Source: Conexibacter woesei Iso977N
GTDB lineage: Bacteria > Actinomycetota > Thermoleophilia > Solirubrobacterales > Solirubrobacteraceae
Assembly: GCF_000424625.1 (NCBI RefSeq)
Contig: NZ_AUKG01000002.1
Location: 1,612,001-1,676,000 of the forward strand
Direction of reading: 5' to 3'
Length of the DNA: 64,000 bases
Under the pieces are notes generated by a model that saw nothing but the letters and a program-made list of their open reading frames with translations, ran no database searches and was not told the origin of the DNA. Made by a program: the position numbers and the translations under genes. Of this stretch, positions 8,693 through 17,010 are shown in pieces (within the stretch, counting starts at the first letter, position 1; every line of letters starts with the position of its first letter).

Positions 8693-9250
8693 CTAGAGAA
8701 CGCGGAAGCGGATCAGCGTCGCCCGCTCGGCGCGGGCGTCGACTTCGAGGCGCTCCAAGCGCACGTCGGCGCCGCCGGGGCGCTCGAACAGGCGGGTGCC
8801 GTCGCCGAGCAGGACGGGCGCGATGAAGACCAGCAGCTCGTCGAGGCGGCCCGCGTCGAGGCAGGCGCGGGCGGTCTGCGCGCCGAGGACGTTGACGACC
8901 CTGCCGTCGCCGGCCGCGTGCTGCGCGCGGTCGATCGCGTCGTCGAGGTCGCTGACGAACACGACGTCCGGGATCGGCTCCGCGTGCTGCTCCGGGTGGT
9001 GGGTGAGCACGACCTGCAGGCCCTCCCAGCCGCCGCCGAACGGCTTGCCCGCGCGCTCGGCGTCGCTCTTGTGCGGGTCGTCGCCCAGGAACGTCCGGTG
9101 GCCGACCAGCAGCGCGCCGACCTGCGCGATGAACTCCGGCACCGCGGGGTTGGGCCCGATGTGCGGGGTCAACCACCCCATGTCGCCACCCGGCCCGGCG
9201 ATGAAGCCGTCGAGCGACATCGTCACGCCATAGACCAGCTTCGCGCTCAT
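8693..9250 (-). CDS. dihydrofolate reductase family protein (RibD C-terminal-like)
   Basis: A 185-residue protein with the DHFR-like fold. It has MSAKLVYGVTMSLDGFIAGPGG at the N-terminus, a GALLVGHRTFLGDD segment and VVNVLGAQTARACLDAGRLDELLVFIAPVLLGDGTRLF, the pattern of the RibD C-terminal/YyaP-like reductases. True folate reductases differ in the active site, so this is probably an NADPH-dependent reductase of unknown substrate. Its ATG overlaps the CGNR regulator stop (ATGA), suggesting regulation by, or joint expression with, that regulator. Confidence 0.85.
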   Translation of the reverse strand: MSAKLVYGVTMSLDGFIAGPGGDMGWLTPHIGPNPAVPEFIAQVGALLVGHRTFLGDDPHKSDAERAGKPFGGGWEGLQVVLTHHPEQHAEPIPDVVFVSDLDDAIDRAQHAAGDGRVVNVLGAQTARACLDAGRLDELLVFIAPVLLGDGTRLFERPGGADVRLERLEVDARAERATLIRFRVL

Positions 9251-9852
9251 GCCACCTCCTGTGCCCCGCGGCGGCGCGCGCGGAACTCGCGGCCCTTGAC
9301 GCGGTTGCCGCAGATCTCCATCGAGCACCACTGGCGCGAGCGGTTGCGCGACGCGTCGTAGAACAGCCAGCCGCAGTGCGGGCCGGGGCACGCCTTGACG
9401 CGCGACCAGCGCCCGTCCGCCTGCGCCTCGGCGACGACGCCGAGGACCAGCGCCAGCGCGGCGTCCGGGCCGTCGCCGGAGGGGACGTGGATCGCGGAGC
9501 CGTCGGGCTCGAAGCGCAGCGCCAACGGGGCGCTCCGGGCGGCGGTGTTCAACACCACCATGTCGCTCGCCTCCGGAGCGACACCATCATGATGGCCCAG
9601 CGCGATCCGCCGCAGCGCCTCACGCAGCTCGATCGCCCGCACTCGGTCGTCCTCCGACACGCGCTCGCCGCCCCCGAACCCGCGCGCCGCCAGCCAGCGC
9701 CCGTAGCCGGCGGCGTCCGCCCACTCGTCGGCGCCCCCGCCGTCCAGGTCCCAGAACGAGTTCGCGAACGCCTGGACCAGCCCGAGCCGGCCGGGCGCGG
9801 GCGTGCGTCCGGAGGGCTGGCGGCCGGGGTCGAAGCGCTCCACGCACGACAT
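9247..9852 (-). CDS. CGNR zinc-finger (ABATE domain) transcriptional regulator
   Basis: A 201-residue protein. The N-terminal ABATE-like region contains LVQAFANSFWDLDGG and a helical core. The C-terminal 45 residues hold the zinc-binding CGNR module: CPGPHCGWLFYD, then RQWCSMEICGNRVKGREFR. Members are putative DNA-binding stress regulators. It is the first gene of a two-gene operon with a DHFR-like reductase. A 16-bp palindrome, TGGTTGCGCACAACCA, touches its start codon and is a likely autoregulatory operator. Confidence 0.88.
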   Translation of the reverse strand: MSCVERFDPGRQPSGRTPAPGRLGLVQAFANSFWDLDGGGADEWADAAGYGRWLAARGFGGGERVSEDDRVRAIELREALRRIALGHHDGVAPEASDMVVLNTAARSAPLALRFEPDGSAIHVPSGDGPDAALALVLGVVAEAQADGRWSRVKACPGPHCGWLFYDASRNRSRQWCSMEICGNRVKGREFRARRRGAQEVA

Positions 9853-9893
9853 GGTTGCGCACAACCACCCAACGTGTCTACGCTGGTTAGCGT
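9852..9893. promoter_or_regulatory. divergent promoter/operator region
   Basis: Two inverted repeats fill this 42-bp gap: TGGTTG-cgca-CAACCA at 9852-9867 and ACGCT-ggtt-AGCGT at 9880-9893. For the plus gene a TTGCGC (9855-9860), an 18-bp spacer and TACGCT (9879-9884) make a plausible sigma-A promoter. The first palindrome overlaps the -35 and abuts the CGNR start, so one repressor could control both directions. Confidence 0.45.
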
Positions 9894-9894
9894 C

Positions 9895-10731
9895 GTGAGC
9901 GACGACGATGACCTCCCTCCCCTCCGGACCTGCCCGCGCTGCGGCCGCGAGGGCCGGACGCGGTACGAGCGCTGCCCGCACTGCCAGGCCTCGTACTTCG
10001 CCCGCTCCCGCGCCCAGCAGCGCAGGCGGATCGCCGTCGGCGCCGGCGTCCTGGCGGTCGTCGCCGCCGGGCTCGTCGTCGCCTCCGTGTTCGCGTTCTC
10101 GGACCGCGACTCGCGCGAGAGGACCGAGAACGCGCGCAGCGCGAGGGTCATCAGGGACCTGCGCGCCAAGATGGTCCGCGAGCAGGCGCCCCACCACGAC
10201 GCCGCGCCGCAGCTGAGGCCGCCGGCCGGCGCGACCGCAGCCCAGCAGCTCGCGGCACGCCACCGCCTGCTGCTCGCCGTCGACGACCGGATCACCGCCG
10301 ACGCGCGGGCGCGCGTGAAGGCCGGAGAGCTCGACGGTCCCGTCCTCTCCACGTTCTGCGGCCCGATCCTCAAGGCCAGGGACGCCGTGCCCGACGACCG
10401 CGTCCTGACGAAGTCGATCGGCCGCTACGACTGCGTCGCGATCAAGGACCACGTGATCGGCGCGGACAACAAGAAGGTCGCCGAGCTGGGCAACCCGTTC
10501 GTCGCCGCGCTCAACTTCAAGACCTACACCTACACCTGGTGCCGCAACACGCCCGCCCAGGGCGAGGCCGGCGTCGCGCTCGTCTTCGTCCGCCTGGACC
10601 GCGCCTGCCTCGCGGCCCACGGCCGCGCCCTCGGCTCCGGCTACGCCGAGGCGCCCGGCGAGCAGAACCTGACCGAGTCCGAGCTCGCCGCCCAGCAGGT
10701 GACGACCACGACCTCGGCCGCCAAGAACTAG
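9895..10731 (+). CDS. zinc-ribbon single-pass membrane protein, function unknown
   Basis: A 278-residue protein from a GTG start. A rubredoxin-like zinc ribbon opens it (CPRCGREGRTRYERCPHC), followed by a basic stretch, one transmembrane helix at about residues 43-63 (AVGAGVLAVVAAGLVVASVFAF) and an extracytoplasmic domain of about 200 residues. That domain has four cysteines (FCGPI, YDCVA, WCRN, RACLA) that could form disulfides. No known domain is recognised in it. The stop overlaps that of the convergent gene at 10728 through CTAG. Confidence 0.7.
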   Translation: MSDDDDLPPLRTCPRCGREGRTRYERCPHCQASYFARSRAQQRRRIAVGAGVLAVVAAGLVVASVFAFSDRDSRERTENARSARVIRDLRAKMVREQAPHHDAAPQLRPPAGATAAQQLAARHRLLLAVDDRITADARARVKAGELDGPVLSTFCGPILKARDAVPDDRVLTKSIGRYDCVAIKDHVIGADNKKVAELGNPFVAALNFKTYTYTWCRNTPAQGEAGVALVFVRLDRACLAAHGRALGSGYAEAPGEQNLTESELAAQQVTTTTSAAKN

Positions 10732-11123
10732 CGGTTGCGCTTGCGCGCCGCGCGGGCGCGCTTGCTGGCGTCGCGCGACTTGGCCTTGCGGCGCTTGATG
10801 TCGTCCTCCTTGCGCAGCTTGGCCGCGTGCTGGACCTCGGTCTCGTCCTCGACCGGCGCGTGGCTGCGCGCGTCGGACAGGATCGCCCAGCCGATGCCCG
10901 CGATCAGGACGCCGCCGCCGAGGAAGATCAGGACCTGCTGCCACGCCGCCAGCCCGCCGTTGTCGTCGGACGACGTCGACGTCGTGGTGGTCGAGTCGTC
11001 CGGCGTCGTCGTCGCCTGCGGCAGCGGCGCGAACGGCGACGAGGTCTGCGCATAGGCGATCCCGGCGGCGGGCGCGGAGAACGCGATGAGCAGGCAGAAC
11101 AGGAGCACGAGACGACGAGGCAT
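10728..11123 (-). CDS. small single-pass membrane protein with signal peptide
   Basis: The start MPRRLVLLFCLLIAF gives a 131-residue protein with a cleavable signal (AGIAYA|Q). A Thr/Ser/Asp-rich extracellular linker of about 35 residues follows, then a membrane helix (WQQVLIFLGGGVLIAGIGWAIL) and a very basic C-terminal tail (KRRKAKSRDASKRARAARKRNR) that would be cytoplasmic. This layout resembles small actinobacterial envelope proteins of unknown role. It is convergent with the zinc-ribbon membrane protein and divergent from the gene at 11192. Confidence 0.65.
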   Translation of the reverse strand: MPRRLVLLFCLLIAFSAPAAGIAYAQTSSPFAPLPQATTTPDDSTTTTSTSSDDNGGLAAWQQVLIFLGGGVLIAGIGWAILSDARSHAPVEDETEVQHAAKLRKEDDIKRRKAKSRDASKRARAARKRNR

Positions 11124-11191
11124 CGCGCGCATCCTGCCAGGTGACGGGCGCTCCGTGGAAGGTCGCCGCTGCCAGTAGGCTGCAAGGTGAC

Positions 11192-11797
11192 ATGCCGCCC
11201 AAGCAGCGCCAGATCCGGATGCAGCAGCAAGGCGGGCTCGCCGCCATGCAGCAGCTCGAGAACCGCTCCGACGAAGAGCTCGAGCGCGAGCAGAAGTTCA
11301 AGGCCGCCGCGCAGGCGATCCTGGGCGCCCGAGCCGCCGAGCGCTACGACGCGAAGACGTCGCGCGAGCACTTCCGCAAGGCGCTCGCTGCCGCGCGCCC
11401 GCAGGAGCGGATGGCGCTGCGCCGCATGGCCGACGCGTCGCTGGCGCTCGCCGAGCGCCGCCCGGACGACCTCAAGGCCGCGGTCGAGCGCCTCGGCCAG
11501 GCGCCGCCGTCCTCGCGCCAGCTGCTGCTGCTGCGCTTCATGGGCATCGTCGCCCCGCCCGCCAGCGCCGGGACGTTCGCGCGCGTGCGCGGCATCGCGA
11601 TCATCGTGGCGCTGGTCGTCGCGCTGATCGCCGTCGGCACCGGGATCGCGAAGCTGATCGCCTGGCCGCTGGGCGGCGTCAGCACGCTGGTCGCGGTCTG
11701 GCTCGGGCTCCTGATCGTCATCGTCGCGATCGTCGTCCTGGCGCTCCTCGGCCGGCGGCGCCAGGCCAGGGCCAAAGCGGCGGCCAAGACCGGCTGA
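11192..11797 (+). CDS. hypothetical protein with two C-terminal membrane helices
   Basis: A 201-residue protein. The ATG at 11192 is preceded by AAGGTG at good spacing, which decides the start. Residues 1-115 are charged and helical, with TPR-like character (KFKAAAQAILGARAAERYDAKTSREHFRKALAAA). Two hydrophobic helices follow (about 128-150 and 158-182), ending in a short basic tail. A membrane-anchored cytoplasmic helical domain is the simplest reading. The next gene starts 1 bp after the stop, so it is coupled to the SRAP peptidase. Confidence 0.65.
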   Translation: MPPKQRQIRMQQQGGLAAMQQLENRSDEELEREQKFKAAAQAILGARAAERYDAKTSREHFRKALAAARPQERMALRRMADASLALAERRPDDLKAAVERLGQAPPSSRQLLLLRFMGIVAPPASAGTFARVRGIAIIVALVVALIAVGTGIAKLIAWPLGGVSTLVAVWLGLLIVIVAIVVLALLGRRRQARAKAAAKTG

Positions 11798-11798
11798 C

Positions 11799-12536
11799 AT
11801 GTGCGGGCGGTACTCGCTCGCGACGCCGGCCCAGAACGACCTGCGCGGCCGCTTCGGCCTGAGCGAGTCGCTCGAGGTCCGGCAGCGCTTCAACGTCGCG
11901 CCCGGTGACGACGTCGTCGCGGTCACGACCTCCAAGGAGGGCGAGCCGCGCGGCGAGCTGCTGCGCTGGGGCCTGGTCCCGTTCTGGGCCAGGGACGTCA
12001 AGGTCGGCTACAAGATGATCAACGCGCGGTCCGAGACCGTCGCGGAGAAGCCGGCGTTCCGCGACGCGCTGAAGACGCGCCGCTGCCTGATCGTCGCCGA
12101 CGGCTTCTACGAGTGGCAGCCGCGGCCGGACCGCGCGTCGCGCAAGAAGCAGCCGTTCCACATCACGCGCGCCGACGGCGCGCCGTTCGCGTTCGCGGGC
12201 CTGTGGGCGTCCTGGCACGGCGACGGCGCGCCCGAGGACGGGCTGCGGACGTGCACGATCATCACGACGGCGGCCAACGCCAAGCTCACCGACATCCACG
12301 ACCGGATGCCGGTGATCCTCCCCGACCAGGCGGCCGAGGAGGCGTGGCTGGACCACGCGACGCCCGCGCCGCTGCTCCCGGAGCTGCTGGTGGCCCTGCC
12401 GGACGACCTGACCGCCCGCCGCGCCGTCGGCCCCGCGGTCAGCGACGCGCGCCACGACGCGCCGGACTGCCTCGACGACGCGCCGCCCGAGGACGACCCG
12501 GCGGGCGGCGGCGACGCAGCCCTCAGCCTGTTCTGA
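11799..12536 (+). CDS. SRAP-family abasic-site crosslinking protein (YedK/HMCES-like)
   Basis: A 245-residue SOS-response-associated peptidase (SRAP). After Met removal the N-terminal Cys2 (MCGRYSL) is the residue that forms a thiazolidine crosslink with abasic sites in single-stranded DNA. Other family motifs are present: LLRWGLVPFWA, MINARSET, GFYEWQ and the His of DIHDRMPVIL. It shields abasic lesions at replication forks. No LexA box is visible just upstream, and it seems to share a transcript with the preceding membrane protein gene. The C-terminal 40 residues are acidic and low complexity. Confidence 0.92.
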   Translation: MCGRYSLATPAQNDLRGRFGLSESLEVRQRFNVAPGDDVVAVTTSKEGEPRGELLRWGLVPFWARDVKVGYKMINARSETVAEKPAFRDALKTRRCLIVADGFYEWQPRPDRASRKKQPFHITRADGAPFAFAGLWASWHGDGAPEDGLRTCTIITTAANAKLTDIHDRMPVILPDQAAEEAWLDHATPAPLLPELLVALPDDLTARRAVGPAVSDARHDAPDCLDDAPPEDDPAGGGDAALSLF

Positions 12537-12572
12537 GCGGCCCGCTGCCGCCCGTCGGCTAGGGTCGATCGT

Positions 12573-13067
12573 GTGGATCTGACGACCCCTCGACTGCGCC
12601 TTCGCCCACTCGCGCCGGACGAGATGCGCGAGCTGCTCGAGGGCCGGCCGCTGCCGGGCCAGACATGGGCCGAGGGCTACCCGCTCGACGGGACGCTCGT
12701 GGCGGTCGCGATGCAGCAGGAGCTGGTCGACGCCGACATCGACCGCGGCGGCTTCTGCCACTACCAGGTGATGCTGGCCGACGAGGACGTCGTGATCGGC
12801 GACGTCGGCTTCCACGCGCCGCCCGACGAGCTGGGCGAGGTCAGCGTCGGCTTCGGGATCGTGCCGGTCGCGCGCCGGCGCGGCTACGCGGTCGAGGCGC
12901 TGCAGGCCGTGCTGGCCTGGGCGCTGGCCAGGTCGGAGGTCCGGTCGGTGCACGCCGACACCGACCTCGTGAACCTGGCCTCGCAGCGGGTCCTGCTCGG
13001 CGCCGGGATGCAGGTGGTCGCCGACGAGGGCGACCGCAAGGTGTATGAGATCTCGCGGCGACCGTGA
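12573..13067 (+). CDS. GNAT family N-acetyltransferase (RimJ/RimL-like)
   Basis: A 164-residue acetyltransferase beginning at a GTG. It opens with the RimJ/RimL-type LTTPRLRLRPLAPDE and has the acetyl-CoA pyrophosphate loop near residues 93-105 (GIVPVARRRGYAVEALQAV), followed by the C-terminal NLASQRVLLGAGM segment. The acceptor is unknown; relatives modify ribosomal protein N-termini, amino acids or drugs. Its stop overlaps the GTG of the next gene by 4 bp, so it is coupled to the HAD-IIA phosphatase. Confidence 0.85.
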   Translation: MDLTTPRLRLRPLAPDEMRELLEGRPLPGQTWAEGYPLDGTLVAVAMQQELVDADIDRGGFCHYQVMLADEDVVIGDVGFHAPPDELGEVSVGFGIVPVARRRGYAVEALQAVLAWALARSEVRSVHADTDLVNLASQRVLLGAGMQVVADEGDRKVYEISRRP

Positions 13068-13945
13068 GCGACCACCCTGACTTGTCTCCGCTGCTGGCGG
13101 AGTACGCCTACGTGTTGCTCGACCTCGACGGCTGCGTCTACGTCGGCGAGGACGCGGTGCCCGGCTCGGCCGAGGCGGTCGCCGCGCTGCGCGCCGGAGG
13201 GATCGGCGTCGCGTTCGTGACCAACGACGCGCGCCGCTCGGGCGAGGAGTACGTCCGCAAGCTCTGGGGCCTCGGGCTGCAGGCGTCGCTGGAGGAGGTC
13301 GTGACGGTCGGCGGCGCGATCCAGCACGTCCTGGCCGAGACCGAGCGCTGGCGGTCGGCCTACGTGGTCGGCGCGCCGGTCATCCACCGCCACGTCCAGG
13401 ACGCGGGGCTGCGCGTCGTCAACGGCCTCGACGTGCCCGCGCCCGACGTCGTGGTCGTCGCCGCCCACGACCACTTCTCCTACGACGAGCTGCGCGGCGC
13501 GACCCAGGCGGTCCTGGCCGGCGCCGAGCTGGTGACCGCCGGGCGCGACCCGGTCTTCCCGACGGCGGACGGGCTGTGGCCCGGGACCGGCGCGGTCGTC
13601 GCCGCGGTCGAGGCGGCGACGGGTGCCGTCGCGATCAACTGCGGCAAGCCCGCCGCCCAGCCGTTCCTGACCGCGATGGAGCGCCTCGGCGGTCCGCTCG
13701 GCAGCGCCCCGCGCCAATCGGCGGCCGAGCGCCTCGCCGCCGCTCCGGGGTCGGCGCCGCCCGCGCCGCCCAAGGCGCTGGTCGTCGGCGACCGCCTCGA
13801 CTCCGACCTCGCGGGCGCCCACGCCGCGGGCCTGGACGCCGCGATCGTCCTGACCGGCGCGACGAACGAGGCCGAGGCCCGCGCGGCCACCGATCCGGCG
13901 CCGGTCGCGATCGCCGCCTCGCTGGCCGAGCTGGTCCTGGGCTGA
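13064..13945 (+). CDS. HAD-IIA family phosphatase (NagD-like)
   Basis: A 293-residue HAD hydrolase of subclass IIA. Motif I is LLDLDGCVYVGEDAVPGS, motif II is AFVTNDARRSGEEY, the C2-type cap lies between, and the C-terminal acidic motif is VVGDRLDSDLAGAHAAGL. Family members dephosphorylate nucleotides or small sugar phosphates in the cytoplasm. A Pro/Ala-rich insertion of about 25 residues sits before motif III (near APPAPPKALVVGD). The GTG start overlaps the GNAT stop. Confidence 0.9.
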   Translation: MSDHPDLSPLLAEYAYVLLDLDGCVYVGEDAVPGSAEAVAALRAGGIGVAFVTNDARRSGEEYVRKLWGLGLQASLEEVVTVGGAIQHVLAETERWRSAYVVGAPVIHRHVQDAGLRVVNGLDVPAPDVVVVAAHDHFSYDELRGATQAVLAGAELVTAGRDPVFPTADGLWPGTGAVVAAVEAATGAVAINCGKPAAQPFLTAMERLGGPLGSAPRQSAAERLAAAPGSAPPAPPKALVVGDRLDSDLAGAHAAGLDAAIVLTGATNEAEARAATDPAPVAIAASLAELVLG

Positions 13946-14012
13946 GCTCGAACCCGGCTCCTCCCCGCGCGGGCGGGCTGTTTCGTGGCGCTTTGCGGCA
14001 GGATGGACGCGG

Positions 14013-14912
14013 ATGCCGCGCCCCCTCGCCCTGCTCGTGAACCCCTCGGCCGGAGGTGGACGCGCGCTCAAGGCACTCCCGGCCGTCGAGGCCGAGCTGC
14101 AGCGGCTCGGGCTGACCTACCGCGTCGTGCAGACCGAGTCGGTCCGCCACGCCAAGGAGCTGGCGGTCGCGGCTGCTGCGGCCGGCGAGACGGTCGTCCC
14201 GCTGTCCGGCGACGGCCTCGTCGGCGCGGTCGCGGCGGCGCTGCGCCACCACGACGGCGCGCTGATGGGCGTCCTGCCCGGCGGCCGCGGCAACGACTTC
14301 TGCCGGACCGTCGGGATCCCGCGCGACCCGGTCGCGGCGTGCGCGGTCCTGGCCGGCGGCGTGCCGACGCCGGTCGACCTCGGCGAGGTCGTCTCCGGCT
14401 CGCACGACCCGCAGACGTTCATCGGGATCGCCTCGCTGGGCTTCGACTCCGAGGCCAACCGCGTCGCCAACGCCGCCCCCGCCGCGCTCGGCCCGTTGGT
14501 GTACGCCTACGGCGCGCTGCGGGCGCTGGCGACCTTCCGCCCCGCCACGTTCGACGTCGCCGTCGACCGCGAGCGGCGGACGTTCAGCGGCTGGTCGGTC
14601 GGGGCGTGCAACACGAGGTTCTACGGTGGAGGCATGAAGGCCGCACCGGACGCCCGCCTCGACGACGGGCAGCTCGACGTCATGATGGCGTCGCCGCGCT
14701 CGCGCACCGAGTTCCTGACCAAGATCCTGCCGGGCGTCTTCAAGGGCACGCACACGCAGCTGAAGTCGATCACGATGATGCGCGGCGCCGAGGTCCGGAT
14801 CGCCGCCGATCGCCCGTTCACGGTCTACGCCGACGGTGACCCGATCGGCGAGCTGCCCGCGACGATCAGGGCGGTGCCGGGCGCGATCCAGGTGCTGCTG
14901 CCCGCGGCATGA
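14013..14912 (+). CDS. diacylglycerol kinase catalytic-domain protein (YegS/DgkB-like)
   Basis: A 299-residue lipid-kinase-like protein. The N-terminal LLVNPSAGGGRALKAL is the DAGK nucleotide-binding start. The conserved glycine loops follow (PLSGDGLVGAVAAAL, VLPGGRGNDFCR), and the C-terminal beta domain ends YADGDPIGELPATIRAVPGA. The usual GGDGT core reads SGDGL here, a modest departure. It would phosphorylate diacylglycerol or a related lipid at the inner face of the membrane. Its stop overlaps the murT start (ATGA), linking lipid recycling with wall precursor amidation. Confidence 0.88.
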   Translation: MPRPLALLVNPSAGGGRALKALPAVEAELQRLGLTYRVVQTESVRHAKELAVAAAAAGETVVPLSGDGLVGAVAAALRHHDGALMGVLPGGRGNDFCRTVGIPRDPVAACAVLAGGVPTPVDLGEVVSGSHDPQTFIGIASLGFDSEANRVANAAPAALGPLVYAYGALRALATFRPATFDVAVDRERRTFSGWSVGACNTRFYGGGMKAAPDARLDDGQLDVMMASPRSRTEFLTKILPGVFKGTHTQLKSITMMRGAEVRIAADRPFTVYADGDPIGELPATIRAVPGAIQVLLPAA

Positions 14913-16276
14913 GCCTGCTGTCCGTCAAGCTCGCGGCGGCGCGCGCGGCGGGCGCGGTGTCACGGCGCGCGGGCCGCGGCGGCACGTCGCTGCCGGGCAA
15001 GCTGCTGCTGCGCCTGGAGCCGGGCGCGGTCGGGTCGCTGGCCGCGCGCCTGTCCAACGGCAGCGCGGTGATCTCCGCGACCAACGGCAAGACGACGACG
15101 GCCGCGATGGTCGCCTCGATCCTGGAGCGCGGCGGGCACACGCTCGTCCACAACCGCGCGGGCGCCAACATGGCCGGCGGGATCGCCGGCACGCTGCTGG
15201 AGGCCGCGGGCCCGCGCGCGACGCTGCGCGGCGACACCGGCCTGTTCGAGATCGACGAGTTCTGGCTCGACCGGCTCGTCCCCCAGATCAGGCCGCGGGC
15301 GCTGCTGCTGGCCAACCTCTTCCGCGACCAGCTCGACCGCTACGGCGAGCTGGACACGATCGCCGACCGCTGGGCGGCCGTCGTCGCCACCGGCGACGCG
15401 CAGACGCTGGTGCTGAACGCCGACGACCCGCTCGTCGCCGACCTCGGCCGCGACCGGGACGGCGTCGTCTACTTCGGCGTCGAGGACCCGTCGGTCGCGC
15501 TGGAGGGCATGGCGCACGCCGCGGACTCCAAGCACTGCCGCCGCTGCGGCGCGCCCTACACGTATGACTTCGTGTTCTTGGGGCACTTGGGCCACTACCA
15601 CTGCGACGCCTGCGGCGCGACGCGGCCGGCGCCGTCGGTCGCCGCCGAGCGCGTGGTCCTCGACGGGCTGCGCGGCGCGCGCGTGACGCTGCGCCTGCCG
15701 AGCACGACCGTCGAGGTCGCGCTGCCGCTGCCCGGCCTCTACAACGTGTACAACGCGCTGGCCGCCGCGGCGCTCAGCACCGCTCTGGGTGCCTCACCGG
15801 ACGAGATCGTCGCGGGGCTGGAGGCGACCGCCGCGGCCTTCGGGCGCGCCGAGACCGTGTCGCTCGGCGGGCGCGACCTGCTGCTGTTGTTGGTGAAGAA
15901 CCCGGCGGGCGCCAACGAGGTGCTGCGGACGCTCGCGCTGGAGGACGGCGAGCACGACGTCCTCGCGGTGCTGAACGACCACGTCGCCGACGGCCGCGAC
16001 GTCTCGTGGGTCTGGGACGCGGACTTCGAGCTGCTCGCCGGCCGCCTGGCGCGCGTCGTCTGCTCGGGCACGCGCGCGGCCGAGCTGGCGCTGCGCTTCA
16101 AGTACGCCGGGGTGCCGGAGGAGCGGCTGGTCGTCGAGCCGTCGCTGCCCGCCGCGCTGGACCGCGCGGTCGCCGGCGGGTCCGGGCGGCTCGTGGCGAT
16201 CCCGACCTACACGGCGATGCTCGCGCTGCGCCAGGAGCTGGTCGCGCGCGGCGCGGCGCGGGGGTCGTTCGGATGA
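14909..16276 (+). CDS. murT: lipid II isoglutaminyl synthase subunit MurT
   Basis: A 455-residue Mur-ligase-like subunit. The ATP-binding loop is SATNGKTTTAAM (residues 56-67). A zinc-ribbon insertion has Cys210, Cys213, Cys232 and Cys235, as in known MurT proteins, and the C-terminal third is the DUF1727 domain. With GatD it amidates the alpha-carboxyl of D-Glu in lipid II, giving D-isoglutamine. It activates the carboxylate with ATP while GatD supplies ammonia. It is coupled by overlap both to the upstream diacylglycerol kinase gene and to the methyltransferase that separates it from gatD. Confidence 0.92.
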   Translation: MSLLSVKLAAARAAGAVSRRAGRGGTSLPGKLLLRLEPGAVGSLAARLSNGSAVISATNGKTTTAAMVASILERGGHTLVHNRAGANMAGGIAGTLLEAAGPRATLRGDTGLFEIDEFWLDRLVPQIRPRALLLANLFRDQLDRYGELDTIADRWAAVVATGDAQTLVLNADDPLVADLGRDRDGVVYFGVEDPSVALEGMAHAADSKHCRRCGAPYTYDFVFLGHLGHYHCDACGATRPAPSVAAERVVLDGLRGARVTLRLPSTTVEVALPLPGLYNVYNALAAAALSTALGASPDEIVAGLEATAAAFGRAETVSLGGRDLLLLLVKNPAGANEVLRTLALEDGEHDVLAVLNDHVADGRDVSWVWDADFELLAGRLARVVCSGTRAAELALRFKYAGVPEERLVVEPSLPAALDRAVAGGSGRLVAIPTYTAMLALRQELVARGAARGSFG

Positions 16277-17010
16277 GCCGCCCGGTGCCGCTCGGCGTGA
16301 TCTGGCACGACATCGAGTGCGGCAACTACCTCGAGGACCTGCCGCTGTGGCGCGACCTCGCGGCCGAGGCCGACGGGCCGGTCCTCGACGTCGGCGCGGG
16401 CGCCGGGCGCGTCGCGCTCGACCTCGCGGTGCGCGGCTTCGACGTCGTCGGGCTCGACATCGACGCCGAGCTGCTGGAGGCGCTGAGCGCACGTGCGAAG
16501 CAGTTCGACGTGACGATCGAGACCGTCGTCGCCGACGCGCGCACGTTCGATCTCGGCACCGACCGCTTCGGCCTCGTCGCGGTGCCGATGCAGACGCTCC
16601 AGCTGCTCCCCGACGCCGCGGCGCGCGCGGAGTTCTTCGTCGCCGCGCGCCGCGCGCTGAGGCCCGGCGGCCATGTCGCGATCGCGCTGGCCGACGCGCT
16701 CGACAGCTTCGACGGCGAGACCGACGGCCTGCCGGAGCCCGACGTCGGCGAGATCGCCGGCGTGCAGTACGCGTCGCTGCCGCTGGCCGTCGTCGACGAG
16801 GGCGACTACGCGGCGATCCACCGCCTGCGGAAAGTCATAGGGGATGACTCGGTGCCCGAGGAGCACGACGTGATCCGCCTGGCGCGGGTCGATCCGGTCG
16901 GCCTGGCCGACGAGGCCGAGGCCGCCGCGGGGTTCGAGGCGGCCGAGCTGCGCCGGATCCCGGCGACCGACGTCTACGTGGGCTCGACGGTGGTGGTCCT
17001 GCGTGGCTGA
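16273..17010 (+). CDS. SAM-dependent methyltransferase between murT and gatD
   Basis: A 245-residue class I methyltransferase. Motif I is VLDVGAGAGRVAL (residues 38-50), the acidic end of strand 2 is VVGLDIDAELL, and motif III is GGHVAIALADAL. The ATG overlaps the murT stop and the gene's own end overlaps gatD by 8 bp, so all three are made from one transcript in close proportion. MurT and GatD genes are usually adjacent. A methyltransferase between them is unusual and may act on a wall precursor or lipid, or be a passenger. The substrate is unknown. Confidence 0.85.
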   Translation: MSRPVPLGVIWHDIECGNYLEDLPLWRDLAAEADGPVLDVGAGAGRVALDLAVRGFDVVGLDIDAELLEALSARAKQFDVTIETVVADARTFDLGTDRFGLVAVPMQTLQLLPDAAARAEFFVAARRALRPGGHVAIALADALDSFDGETDGLPEPDVGEIAGVQYASLPLAVVDEGDYAAIHRLRKVIGDDSVPEEHDVIRLARVDPVGLADEAEAAAGFEAAELRRIPATDVYVGSTVVVLRG

